Source: Buddleja alternifolia
Lineage: Eukaryota > Streptophyta > Magnoliopsida > Lamiales > Scrophulariaceae
NCBI GenBank assembly: GCA_019426215.1
Contig: CM033395.1
Coordinates: forward strand, 14,932,569 to 14,996,568
DNA: 64,000 bases
Direction of reading: 5' to 3'
The translations under genes were made by a program, and so were the position numbers. Positions 47,560 to 63,611 of the stretch are shown here, piece by piece (within the stretch, counting starts at the first letter, position 1; each line of letters begins with the position of its first letter). Under the pieces are notes generated by a model, which searched no databases, had not been told where the DNA came from, and saw nothing but the letters and a program-made list of their open reading frames with translations.

Positions 47560-48012
47560 CCGTGAGTGTGTGTATCTGTGTGTGTGTGCCGTGTGTGTGG
47601 CTGTGTGCTGGTAAGTGGTAAGTAAGAGTTGAGAGAGAGACTTGTAGAGAGAGAAAATTTGAAGATTTAAGTGAAGAAAATATCTAGAGTTTGGCTTATA
47701 AAGCAAGCTCAAGAGAGATAATTGCATAACAGTCCTTGAAGAATTCTGGTCAATCATAAATTGACCCAGGCCTCAGAATATGGGCCGAAAACGCAGTGGG
47801 CTGAACATAAGTTACAATTAAGTTTAAAAATATAGGAAATACATTTTTTTTTTCATATTTCATATTTTATATATTTAATAGTATATTAATTATTATTTAT
47901 TGCGTAATTATGACGTCACTGATTCGACCGCGGTTGACCCAACGGTTGAACCGGTGACCCGTGACCCGACCATTTTTCCGGTTCGATGTCCGGTCCGGTT
48001 TTCAGAACATTG
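47125..48012. mobile_element. Non-autonomous hAT-like element rich in CCGGTT words
   Basis: Termini CAGTGTTGTTAAAATCGG and the complement of CAATGTTCTGAAAACCGG. Flanks CTTCACTT (47117-47124) and CTTCTCTT (48013-48020) form an 8-bp TSD with one change. Subterminal CCGGTT/AACCGG clusters occur in both orientations. An (AT)n(GT)n microsatellite lies at 47524-47600. No transposase is present. Confidence 0.82.
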
Positions 48013-48648
48013 CTTCTCTTTTCTCAAGTGAATCTCAATCTAGTTGGCACATCCCCAAACACAATGGAGATCAAATCCCGGCTCCGTGAATCTGCCTAAC
48101 TGGATTCACATTCTGCTTCCATGATTTCTAGCTCCATCTGCCATCCCGGCATCGTGTCTCTGCTTCATGATATTCATCTACGTAAATCTGCCTCTAGCTC
48201 TACAACTCTGCCTTCTCACCTCTTTGACTACACGACTCTACTCTATCGGCTATCGATTCCGTTACTCTGACCTCTGGCTCTATGGATCAGTCACATGGTA
48301 CTGCAACTGCTCCCACTAGCTTTGTGTCTGCCCACGTGGAAACACAAATCTGCCTCTACTGCTGCAAATCTACCTATATAGCACCACGATTTTTCCACAT
48401 TTTCTCGTTAACATTAAATGGAATTACTCATTTTTTTTGTGATCTAACTGATCTCATCCTCCTCTATCATTTTCTTCGGCTTCACCACGACCTCAATCCG
48501 TGCTACCTGCAATTATATTGTCAAGCTTGATATTCTTTCTTCTCCTACCATCGTTCCCACGATAAAATCCGTGCTAATCAAAGCGCTACCCCATAGATCT
48601 AGATCTAGCAGCTCTTCTAAATTTACAACCTATGACTCTGATACCAGT

Positions 48649-49079
48649 TGTTAGAAATAATAGCATCAGAGCAAAAAAAAATAATCAAGAAACAATAAAA
48701 TTCTAAACTTAAACAGGAAAGATGAACACAAAGAATTTTAACATGGTACGACAAACTACCTACATCTATAACCAACCTAAACTACATCTTTATTTCTTTT
48801 TTTGAGTGAATCAAATAATTATGAGCTGAGTTTACATATTTAAAATAATGGAGAAGTCTAAACTCTAAAAAATTTTTTTAAAAAAACACTAGTTACTAAG
48901 GGGATAAAAGGAAACATTCTTATCCAAAATAGGAATTGAGTCTGTCAAAATCAAGCCAAAACTTGCACCCCAGTTTTCGTCCTCGTACGTACAGCTCCTC
49001 GGACTCACGACAAGCACCAAGATTTTGACATTTTCGCTTTTCCTTTGCATTGAGATTAATCTTCACTAATAGCCTATCA
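48649..49079 (-). repeat. 5' LTR of the small copia element
   Basis: Plus-strand ends are TGTTAGAAATAATAG and TAATAGCCTATCA. It is followed by GGAGA, which also precedes the left LTR. Confidence 0.78.
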
Positions 49080-49084
49080 GGAGA

Positions 49085-49528
49085 ATAAATGAGAAAAACA
49101 TGTTTTACAGATATACGAAGATTTGAGTAATGTTTATTTGGATCTGAGACTTTTTGAGGATGTAATAAAGTGCATGTTACATAAATCTCGACATAAGGAG
49201 GAGTTAGCGGTTGTTATAGATTTGCAAGTTGAGGAGTAATTCGAGCGACATCTTGGATTGTCATTGATCGCGGGGCGAGCTAAACAGGAATTTTTTATTC
49301 TCTTCGAGACCGTATGGGATTGTCATTAAATTTTTGTAATTTATAACTTATTAATTTGCAAGACGTTTCTATTTGAAAGCAATACATTCTAAATCAATCT
49401 TAGAGTTCTTATTATATCCAAATAAGATTTATTTTTATTTTTTTGACCAAATAAGATTTTTCAGAAACATGTGGATTTTAAATCCAAATCATTCAATCCA
49501 ACACATACCCTTACATATTTATCGAGTC
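49085..49528. other. 3' flank of OPR gene, nothing recognised
   Basis: No supported ORF. The OPR polyadenylation region should lie here. Confidence 0.5.
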
Positions 49529-53920
<4,392 letters not shown>

Positions 53921-53950
53921 AGTATAGAGTTTTGATAAATTTTGAAGCAC

Positions 53951-54699
53951 TAACCAACAATTAATCTATAACCTTAAAGCAATGATCATATACATATGAA
54001 TTGGTCAAGTGGTTACTTTCACCCCTTATGTTACGGCTTTGATGTTACGTTCACACACTTATGTTAAGATTTAATTAATTACTAAAAAAATCTTCTTGTT
54101 TATATAGCTACATAAACAACCTATTTGAATTTTGCAAAAATTACTAGGGGGAAGGGAAAATGGTAAAAGTCCATTTTGCCCTTAATAGCGCTGAAATAAC
54201 CAAAAAAAAAAAAAAACAGTAGGACAAGTTTCCTTTCCAGTTTCCTCTCTTTCTAAATAATTAAATGAGATGTAGCTAGGACGAGTATCTTCCTTAATGG
54301 AGAAAGTCCAACTCCAAATGGGGTTGGCCGGACCTAGTTCGTTAGTTACATTCGACATGTGATTTGTTCCGTTTAGCAAAATTGGGTCTACGTAAAAATT
54401 TCCCAAAAATATTATACTTTCATCCTTAATTTTCAAAAATTACAAATACATTATTTGGAAGTGAAAGATGATGACATTTGACCGCAAATGACATTATCTT
54501 CTTTTGTACAAGAAGTAGTCAAAAATAATTCAACTACTCTGATTTGTTTGGATTTTGAATTTCGGTGAGAGAAAACAAAAGAAATCCATATTCATATTGG
54601 AGAAACTGTTTTTATGACAAAAGTGAGATAAAGTATTTTTAAGGATGAAAAATATGGTGTCAAAATGTGTCCAGATGAATTTTTTTAAGAGAAATATGT
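53951..54699. promoter_or_regulatory. Upstream region of OPR
   Basis: About 750 bp between the OPR start and the next transposon. AT-rich, with no gene and no element that I can name. Confidence 0.4.
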
Positions 54700-54707
54700 T
54701 AAGAATA

Positions 54708-55795
54708 AGGCTGATGATGAATCCAGAGCTAAAGTCCTCTTGCCAGAGCAGAAATATGATAATACCTTTACTACCCTTCTCAGTCAAAGAATGAGCCTTT
54801 ATAAAAAATAATGTTTTATTACTTATTAATATATATAAATATTTATTTAATTATCAGTATATAATATTATATTTTATAATAGTATATATGTATAAATAAT
54901 AATATATTTAATATTTATCATGATTATATTTAATAATATATATATTAATACAAAATTAATATTATGTAATTTATTTTACATATTTTTCTTTTCATTTGCT
55001 CTTGTAATTGTATGCAATTTGACATATATAATAAAAGAAACTTTACACGTATTCAAGTAAGCTCCACAAGATGTAAATGAGTCGAGTCAAGTCGAACAAG
55101 TTATTGTTCAAGCTTATTTGAATTTGATACAATATTTGTGTTTGATTTTGGTTTAATTGTTCATTGAGTCGAGCTCAAACGAGCTTTAATTGAGTCAAAT
55201 ACGCGTTGAGCTCTGAGTAGCTTGATTCTTTTTATATATTTTATCGTTTTTACTAATCGAATCGAGCTCGAGCCAAACTTCAAATTTATTGAACACACAA
55301 AAGGTTGTTCAAGCTTTGTTTGCAATGTTAATGACCGAGCTCAAATGGGTTTTATCGAACAATATCGAGTGGAGCATCAAATAGCTTGTTCGTCTATCTG
55401 CTATACACGTGTGATCTGCCCTAATTGTGTTAATTTTACCACATATGAAATTATACATTTTTTTCTTAAATTTAAATAATACATGGCCATTAATCTTTGT
55501 TCAAATGAAAGGAAGACATGTTTAGATGGATTACAATTTAAGAGAATGAAATTGGCGAAATACTTAAAAACTAAATTCTGAAGGAATGAATTTGTGGTGT
55601 GATAAAAAGTGAATTGGCAATTCCATCCGCATTAAATTTTAGTTAAATCATAAATGTGGTTTCCATTTATACAAACGCAATTTTAGGAGTTAATAATTAG
55701 GTCCAAACAAATTGATTTGATCAAAAAGGGTACTGAAGGTATTTTCATATGTTTTCTCTGACAAGAGGACTTCTGCTCTGGATTTATCATCACCC
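54708..55795. mobile_element. TIR element of the GATGATAAATCCAGAGC family
   Basis: The 8-bp TSD TAAGAATA lies at 54700-54707 and 55796-55803. Termini of about 65 bp: left TGATGATGAATCCAGAGCTA with AAGTCCTCTTGCCAGAG; right reverse complemented TGATGATAAATCCAGAGCAG with AAGTCCTCTTGTCAGAG. The interior includes a region dense in GAGCTC-type words (55060-55390), possibly a nested hAT relic. An 8-bp TSD is more usual for hAT, whereas the termini match the 9-bp TSD elements at 19617 and 51995, so the superfamily is left open. Confidence 0.82.
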
Positions 55796-55803
55796 TAAGA
55801 ATA

Positions 55804-56313
55804 TGGTCGATGTGATGTAATTTTTTTTAGAATTTTGTTTGGATTTAGTTAGATATAATTTTTTCATAAATATATTTCCGTTAAACTCATCGATTTATAT
55901 TTTAAAAAATAGGCACAATGTATCTTATTTTGCACATTGGCATTATTTTGCATTATAACATGCAATTATTGACTCCCGGTGTTGAGAAATAGCCGGATGA
56001 AACTCTTTTAATCAATAGGTAAACTGTGAAATGATGAATAGTAAAAATATATATTTCTCTTTTTTGCAAGAATTTTTTCAAAAATTAGCTAGCTTTTCCA
56101 ATTTTACAAAATATAAACAGAAACTTTGAAGAATTTTTATTTTTTTTTTGACAAAAAAATCTTAATAGTATGTCATTCAAATTCGTTTTTAAAAGAATTT
56201 TCTCTAAAAAAGTAATTTTTCAGGATGGGTATGACATCCATTTAAGGCTTAAATGTCATCAAACACATGGGGAGGGAATTTTTTTTTAAAATTAACAATA
56301 CTGTATACCACTA
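55804..56313. other. Intergenic, no gene recognised
   Basis: AT-rich sequence ending in a T-run that marks the LINE tail. Confidence 0.6.
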
Positions 56314-59300
56314 TTTTTTTTTTATATTAGATAAAAGTAAAACTTTTATAACCCACAAACAAAATTTACACAGGAACACAAAGCATTTAACTCACTGCTT
56401 CATCTATCTATTCTCTATACAGTATGTATCTAACTTGTAGCTCAACAAAAGAACATCACAAAATAAAAACCAACTATGACCATAGAATAAGGTCCATGTA
56501 TACCATCTCTCTCCATGTACATCTACTGCCCTAATAATCTGCAATTCTCAGATTTAATTCCTGTTTCAGAATAGTAAACACAGTTTCACTACTCATCGAT
56601 TACGATTTCTCTCCTCCCATCTTTTATATATCACCGTTGCAATACAATGCTTTGTTTTTCCCTCCAACTCATAAATGCATAGCCTAGGGCAGTGCCTAAC
56701 TTGCATCCAGTCCAATGTTTGTGTGACTAGACTTTTTGATTAGTAACAAGTGAAAAAACAGGTGAGCCATTGTTTCTTGTTCTCGTCCACATAAAAACAC
56801 AGGTGTTATCAGAATTGTGCATGACTTTACTAAGCGTATCCCTTGGTTGTAATCTGTTTTGAGCAGCCAACCAGAATACAAAGGAATGTTTTGGAATATT
56901 GAGCTTATTCCAAACACTCCTTGCATCTCAAAATTCAGTTTTGGACCCCGTAGCGAGTTGTATCCACAACTTCTTGTTGTAGCGTGTTTCCATCTGTTTT
57001 GGTAGTATCCTTCCCTTAGCTTCAGAGTACTATATTCCAAGAATTCATGTGTTTTTAAGTAAACACTCCCAATCCATTTCACCCACAGTGTGTTCTTTTT
57101 TTGTGATAATGCTTAAACCTGCTTTCCTACTCCAGCAATATTGTAGGTTTTACTATATTTTATGTCAAGCCCACCATTCTTCTTCTTACTACACACCTTA
57201 TCCCAGCTCACCAAAGCCACTTTCTGTTTTTGATCCTTCTTTCCCCATCGGAATTCTCTGCATTTTTGTTCAACCAGTTTACCAACAGAAGTCCAGTAAA
57301 CATGTAAGGAAAACAACACAAAGTTAATCAACTGAACTCTCCTGGCATATGACAGATTCCATGAGGCCCAACAAATTAATCTTACGATTATTTTCTCCAC
57401 TAAAGTATATATAGTATTCGATTTTGGTCCATTTTGTTGGAGAAAGTGGTACACTCAGGTAATTGATAGGGAAACTTCCTTCCTAAAATCCAGTTATCTC
57501 AATTAATTCCTGTCTAACTTTCTGTGACACACTTCTTATAAAAATACTAGACTTTTACCGATTTGCATACAATCCAGATGTTGTAAAAAAAAATCTTGAA
57601 ATGTGTTCCAGATCACTTGAATAGAGTGTTTTGTTGCTTAAGATCATTTTCAAAGCAAATGTTGGTAAGTTTCAGTTCTTTGCAGGCTGGATTGAGTCTA
57701 AAACCTGTACCAAAAGCTGCCACCCTCAAGCTTCTTGTGAGATAATCTATAACCAACACAAACAATAATGGGGATGTTGGATCCCCTTATCTCAACCCCC
57801 TCTTACCATGGAAATATCCAAAGCTTTTACCATTCATCACTATTGAAAATGTCATAGAAGTAACACATTCCATAACCCAGTCGATAAACTTATGATGAGG
57901 AAATCTCAATCCTACCAATGTTTTCCTCAAAAAATCCCACTCCTCCTTCTTGATGTCTATCTTCATTCCGCACCTTAGAAAAACTGTTTTAATTTCCTAT
58001 TGTAAAGTCTAATTAGGTCCTGGCTAATCAACACATTATCTATAATGGACCGTCCTTGAACAAAAGCCCCTTGATTTCCGCTCACATTTTGAGAGACAAC
58101 TTGTGTCGTTCTTTTAGTTAGCAATTGATAAATACACTAATAGACTGTATTGCAACATGCAATAGGTCTAAATTCACTAACAAAGGCAGGATTTTCCACT
58201 TTAGGGATAAGGGATACGAATGTACAGTTCAACTGCTTCAACAACTTTCCACTTCGAAAGAACTCAAGGATTGTATCTATTACATCATCCCTTATAATAA
58301 TCCAAGCTACTTTAAAGTACCTACTCCCATATGTTAGGATTATGTCCTCAGATGTCATAGAGGATAGAATGTATAGGGCATCTCACTTGTAAACGATTAT
58401 TCTTATATTATAATAAAAGACATTGTTTTTGTTTTCAAATAAATCTTATATGTATCTGTAAGTAGTGTAAAACATTTGTTCATGTTTTTAGTGCAATCTC
58501 TTTACTTCCTATGAGATAGGAAGATCGGCAATAGAGAGATTGATCTTGATTACTTAACTAGTTCGCAAGTAATATGAAGTCTTTAAAGGACAATAAAGAT
58601 TTGGAATACTTGTACAATCTAAGCTTTGACACGGGAGTGTCAATTGAATACCATGTGATGGTGGGAGTTTAAGGTTGTAGGCACATCAGTGGAACTGATA
58701 TGCTCGAACACGACTCGCATCGTTTCTGTCACATGGGTTTTCACTCTGTGACTGTCAATGACAGAACTGATTATTTGTAATAAGTATAAGTGAATCTATG
58801 ACCTAAAGTATCAGGTTAAAGATACTTGTGAGGTCAAGTCTTTCACTAGTGTAGTTAGACCCAATTCACCCGTTGATGGGGTCGACCTCAAAATGCGACT
58901 TGATGGACAAGTGGTAGTCTTAGCTGATAACTAATATGAGATTTGTTCTCTTATAAGTGAATTAGAAAGTGTCCTATGTGATTATAGATAATAGAGATCA
59001 AAGTCTTTAGCCAAAGCAATAGAGTCGATTGTGCAAGGCACAAAATCGAACTTAATGATCTCATATTATTATAATTAATACATATGGTCAAGTTTAGTGA
59101 CTTTGACTTTACCGTGACTCTCACTTGACTGGGACACGTGAACAAAGGTATACGTATACGACATTTAATATTGGAAGGTTGTGGAATGATCCATTCATTC
59201 GATTTCGTTTGGGCTACGAAGTGGGCCACGTGACTCGCTAGGTGTTATCCACTTCCTTTGGATTCCTCTCATTTTCAAACGAAACGAACCTAAAGAGTCG

Positions 59301-60660
59301 TGCTAAAGGATTGATGAAGAAAAATAAAAAGGATTTTTCTATTTGGAACTAGGAGATTTAATTTATGGGATAAATTAAATGTGATTAATTAATTGCTCAT
59401 TAAATGAGATAATTAATTAAAAGAATAAGATTAATTATTAATTAATTTCTTAAAGAAATACATTAATTCATCTAATTAATTTGGTTATTTAATTTATTTA
59501 TTGGATATAATAAATAATTGATTGAATAATAGATAATTAATTAAAATACAAAACGAGCCGAGTTAATGGGTGGGCGTCCATGTATGGACTAGTTGGGCAT
59601 CCACTTGGATGCCCAATTTGGGCTCTAGAGTCTTATCTTGATCAACAAGTCAAGTGATATTAAATACATCACTTAATAGACTTTTGACCAAGAAGAGAAT
59701 CATAAATTTCACAACTCTCCTAAAAAGAAAAAGAAAAACTCATTCCTCTCTCCTCACACCCTAGTCGCCGGTCAAGAAGTAAAAGGAAGGGGAAATTTTT
59801 CGTCATCAATCTGCGTGATAATTTAGAGAAACGTCAGTTCGTTGTTCGGATCAGATTTCAAGAAGACTAAATTATACGAGGGTTGGAGACATCAATTCGT
59901 AATTTTGAAGAAGAGTCGAATTCTCCAACTACTTCGCTACAACGGGTAAGTTTTAGCGAGTATTTGATTCATATATGCAAATTAAAATTATACTGTGGGT
60001 AAAAAATTTATTCTGCTTCGTATATTCCATGAAATCCAATATCATAATCATCACGCGCTGGACTCTTGTTTACATTTATCTCAAACATAGTTGTTTTGAT
60101 TTCTTCCCTCGTAAAAGGTCTGATCAGGTCCATCTGACTATCCCAACTCAGTCTGAGGCCCGCAACAAACAGTTTTTCCACTACCTCTTGAATTGGGCTC
60201 TATCTGCCAAGTAAGGTCTCATAGTACTCCACAAAGTGGTTTGTTACTTGTGAGTAGTCTGTCAACTCTTGCCCATTTCCATCTTGTATGGTCACAAGTC
60301 ACAACCCTGTTTCTGTGCTGCCTTTTTTTCAAAACTAAATGGAAATATCCCGTGTTTTGGTCACCAAGACTAAGATATGTAGCCTTTGATTTTTTATGAA
60401 TAAATGTCTTCAGTCTATATTCCTTTTGGACCAGCTATTCATGCCTTTGTAATTCCCTATCAAATGGGCTCTGATGCAGTCTTGTTTGTATCTCCATTAA
60501 ATCATCTTTTGTCTTCAAATCCTGCTTCTCAATATCATGGTAGTGGGTTGTATTTAATTATTTTAAATGCATCTTTAACTTTTCAACTTACGCACTACTT
60601 GAAACATTTTAACCCCTTGTCTCAACTGTTAGAAACTGTGAAAAATCAGCTCACATGTTA
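56314..60660 (-). pseudogene. Decayed L1-type LINE, split by a solo copia LTR
   Basis: Minus-strand ORF2 remnants in order: KKSKATYLSLGDQNTGYFHL (about 60330-60390); REEIKTTMFEINVNKSPARD (about 60050-60110); then, across the solo LTR, TYGSRYFKVAWIIIRDDVID, FFRSGKLLKQLNCTFVSLIP and VSEFRPIACCN (58137-58358); GDPTSPLLFVLVIDYL (about 57740-57790), where the reverse transcriptase FADD box is lost (reads ENDL); WASWNLSYARRVQLINFVLF (57113-57454); and a zinc-binding region (56696-57082). Frameshifts and stops occur throughout. A T-run at 56314-56323 is the poly(A) tail. The 5' end is not defined beyond about 60550; element C starts at 60669. Confidence 0.85.
58332..60042 (+). mobile_element. Solo copia LTR (1.7 kb) inside the LINE
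   Basis: TGTTAGGATTATGTCC to GAAATCCAATA (canonical CAACA end mutated), 1711 bp, flanked by CCATA (58327-58331) and TCATA (60043-60047). The LINE reading on both sides joins within the conserved KSP..D.YGS region, which confirms the boundaries. Homologous to the LTR at 8496-10150. Confidence 0.88.
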
Positions 60661-60668
60661 TAGTATTT

Positions 60669-60907
60669 GATGTGCACTAAAAATAGGGGTATTTTGGTAA
60701 TTAATCTGCTCCATGGATCGAGTCCGCGGTTAATGAAATAACCTACTTTCTTTTATAACCTCTTGAACATAATAGGCCATATTCATAATGGGTCGCCAGC
60801 CCTATGGGCTTGACTTAACCACGGGCTCGATCCACAGGCGGTGCCACGGCTCTAGCCGGGGGTAGATTAACTACCATAATGCTCCTAGACATATTTGGTG
60901 CACATCA
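60669..60907. repeat. Inverted-repeat LTR-like end of Tat-like element C
   Basis: 239 bp starting TGATGTGCAC and ending GTGCACATCA, so both ends are copies of the LTR start. Similarity continues inward (TAATCTGCTCCATGGATCGA against the complement of TCGATCCACAGGCGG-type sequence). In copies A and B the LTR starts TGATGTG but ends CATCATCA, so this is not a normal LTR. It abuts the polypurine tract of element C at 60908-60925. Confidence 0.6.
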
Positions 60908-61150
60908 TAATGCCCCCCACTCCCGGGTTTACCAAATGGGATATCTGGGAGTAGAAGTAATTTTACTTAGGTAGTGCCTCTCAGTTCTAATTTGTACTGG
61001 ATTAGGGGTATTAAAAGCTCTCCACCTACTTTTTGTCTAAGTATAGGTGGGTTGGTGGCTTTCACTCTCACACCTATTCATATCCTCATCTTTTCAAAAA
61101 ATCTCTCTTGGGAATTTTCTCTCTCCAGGAGCTCTCTTCCTTAGCCTATC

Positions 61151-61800
61151 ATGGGTAGAAGCAGATGACCAAGGTAAATTTTTAGGAACCTTTGCATTTG
61201 CTCCCCACTTTGTAGTGTTGTGCTAATAGTGTGGGATATTGCTTGTTTTTCCGCCAACACTTAATTGATTCAACTTATGACCTCTTCGCCTTCATGGAGC
61301 GCTATTTTGGGGTCGTTAGCTTTTTCACCAGGGGGTGTTGAGCCTCACTTATTGAGTAGTGGGGGTGCCGGGTGGTGACCTAGGGACTTGGCCTCGCGGT
61401 TGGGACGCAAGGCTTGGTACCTCGCTGCTCGACCGCGAGGCATGGCACCTCGCGGCCTGGCCGTGAGGCTACGTGCTACACCTCGCGGCCTGGCCATGAG
61501 GCTACGTGCTACGCCTCGCGGCCCCCACGGTCTCGCTGCAGACGCCGTGTTTTCCCCTCGTGGCATGATGTGCCTCACGGCCATGTTTCAAGGTGCGATG
61601 TCAGAGTCGGCTTAGCCCTTGTTGTTTTTTGTTGGTCCTTTTTAACTTGTGAAAATATTTTGTTTGTGCTATCGTTTTCGATACCATCTGTGAAGGACTT
61701 GTGTCTAATTAGATCCCCTGTTTTTCATAGGACAAGGGAGCTCTTCTTCCTCAGATAGTGAGGGTTCTTCTAGCCGTGAGGACCTCGTTTAGGTGGGTGA
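61151..61800 (+). pseudogene. Antisense cargo gene of Tat-like element C, heavily decayed
   Basis: Exon 1 (ATGGGTAGAAGCAGATGACC then AAG and a GT donor, 61151-61173) is 23 nt, two shorter than in copies A and B, creating an in-frame TGA. Intron 1 ends at a CATAG acceptor (about 61731). Exon 2 begins GGACAAGGGAGCTCTTCTTC and encodes a serine-rich start (GQGSSSSSDSEGSSSREDLV) before a stop. The PF04195-like block is not recognisable further on. Confidence 0.6.
61386..61570. repeat. GCCTCGCGG / CCGCGAGGC word cluster in intron 1 of antisense gene C
   Basis: Includes a local duplication, CCTCGCGGCCTGGCC(G/A)TG followed by AGGCTACGTGCTAC. Same intronic position as in copies A and B. Confidence 0.85.
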
Positions 61801-61896
61801 GATGTGACGCCATGGTCTAGTCTCGTATGGCATATTTACCCGTGAATCATATGTTGGGCCTTTTTTGGCTTCAAGTAAATCTTTACTTCTTTTTTC

Positions 61897-62235
61897 GTGG
61901 CTTCATGAGCTCTAGCGGGGTGTACCCCATGGCTTCATGAGCACTAGGTCAATTACTTAATGGATTTTTTATACCACGTGGCTTCATGAGCACTAGCGGG
62001 GTGTTTTGTACCGCGTGGCTTCATGAGCGCTTGTGAGTGTTTTTATACCCCGTGGCTTCATGAGCGCTAGTGGGCTATTTTGTACCCCGTAGCTTCATGA
62101 GTGCTATTAGGGTGTTTTGTACCCCGTGTCTTCACGAGTGCTATTAGGGTGTTTTGTACCCCGTGGCTTCATGAGCGCTAGTGGGGTGTTTTGTGCCCCG
62201 TGGCTTCATGAGCGCTAGTGGGGTGTTTTTATGTG
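61897..62235. repeat. Tandem repeat, ~42-bp unit
   Basis: Eight to nine units of the type CCCCGTGGCTTCATGAGCGC followed by TAGTGGGGTGTTTTGTA, with point changes and small indels. It lies in the interior of element C, the same compartment in which element B has its 85-92 bp repeat. Confidence 0.9.
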
Positions 62236-63611
62236 TTTTTAGTAGGATTTAGTGCCTAGAGTTCTAGCCTCTCAGTCATTTTGCTATACTTGAGCGTCAT
62301 CCACTAACGTTTTGGAAACACTAGCGTTTTGCTAGCTAGTTAATCACTAGCGTCCCCTACTCCTTAATATGTTTACTAAGATATTTAGGAGTAAGTTCAT
62401 AAAAGGGTGTAAGGAGGTGTTTCACCATATCTCATCAAATTTTGCATAGTTTAAGGATTGTTTCCTCTCTAACGTAGAAGTAAACATCTTTTTGCAAATA
62501 CCCAATGTGGGTAAAATCATTTCTAGTGTAGATCCACTACCTTGGGAGGTATTCTATATTGAGATTTGTATCCGACTAGGTGGGGGTTTAGATAAAGATG
62601 GGAGTTAGGCCCTACAACCCGAAGATGCTAGACCGGTGGCTTTTGGAAAAAGTCTCTTTTTTGTCATGCTGCCTCGAGGTGCTGCCCCGGGGCTTTTTGC
62701 CTCAGGGGTCTTTAACGGGGATGAATTGTGGCTTTCTTATGTACGTATCTATGTACATTATCTTATGGTTGTTTTTTGCTTGTATGACTATGAGCTAGTC
62801 GAACGTTAGTAGTATTCTTATTTTTGACTTAGCATATAGCACATTTGTGAGCTACTCATTGGCCCTTCATAGGCTTTGAGTAAGTCTTTTATTTTTCTAA
62901 CCCCGTTGCCATGTGAGCTTTGTCGGGGTGCCAATGGTGGAGTTACTTGTTAGCACCATGTGTTGCCAACGGGTGCCAATGGTGGCATTACTATGCATAT
63001 GACATATTCCCTACTGCCAATCGTGGCATTACTATGCTCATGACACGTTTTCTATGGAGCCTCAACCTCTCTCAATACCACTGCAAGGGTCATAAGGTGG
63101 ACAAGTCTCATTCGAGCTTTTACTAGCTCAAGGGACTTTCATTATTCCACCTATGTTCACCTCTAATGAGGTCGTGAGTTATTAAATGCATCCTTGATTG
63201 GAAACTTTTAGTTCCAAAGGGCTATTGATGAGTTGTTTTCCTCTTCAAATACTTACGTAAATAAAATTACACCACTCCCTTATGGGCATTAGAGGGGTGC
63301 CAACATTTTACTCACGACCCTTATAGGATGTTGAGGGTGCTTTTGAATCCCTCTTTTTTAACGTCACTTGAGCGTTAATCGCTAGCGCTACTTACATATA
63401 AAATACTAGCTACAAATGATAGCCTAAGGATAATATCTCTACAAACACTAGCCTTTTAAAAAAATTAGCCTTAAAAAACACTAGGTATAAATATTAGCTA
63501 GTTAATCAATACCTCCTTGCCCCCCACTCATTGATGTGCTTATTAAGAGAATGACATTTAGGAGTAGGTTCGAATGGGGTGATTTTTTTATATCTAGCCA
63601 ATTTCTATATA
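62236..63611. other. Non-coding interior of element C
   Basis: No supported ORF. Around 62925-63045 GCCAATGGTGG/GCATTACTATGC-type words repeat three times. 63061-63080 (CTCAACCTCTCTCAATACCA) resembles the tandem unit of element B at 42848-43113, which supports membership in the same family. Confidence 0.6.

Larger units (their letters stand above)
35003..49079 (-). mobile_element. Small non-autonomous copia element, split by later insertions
   Basis: Right LTR 48649-49079. Left LTR 35003-47065, interrupted at 35129/46779 by Tat-like element B. The two halves of the left LTR align to the right one (AATTTTAATATGG against AATTTTAACATGG; AACATTCTTATCCAAAATAG; AACTTGCACCCC). A minus-strand primer-binding site TGGTATCAGAG (complement of 48636-48646) next to the right LTR, and a CCAAGTGAGGAT tract next to the left LTR, fix the orientation. 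The shared outer string GGAGA/GAGAA gives the TSD. The internal part is about 0.7 kb once the hAT element at 47125-48012 is removed and has no coding capacity. Confidence 0.78.
60908..63611 (-). mobile_element. Tat-like Gypsy element, copy C (3' end, runs toward window end)
   Basis: Minus orientation is inferred from the polypurine tract (GGGAGTGGGGGGCATTA on the minus strand) at 60908-60925 beside the LTR-like end. The plus strand repeats the layout of copy B: TATA-like region and pyrimidine-rich leader, tiny exon 1 at 61151-61173, an intron with the GCCTCGCGG cluster, then exon 2 at 61732. Downstream are tandem repeats and decayed non-coding interior. The distal part is lost or beyond the window. 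Confidence 0.7.
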
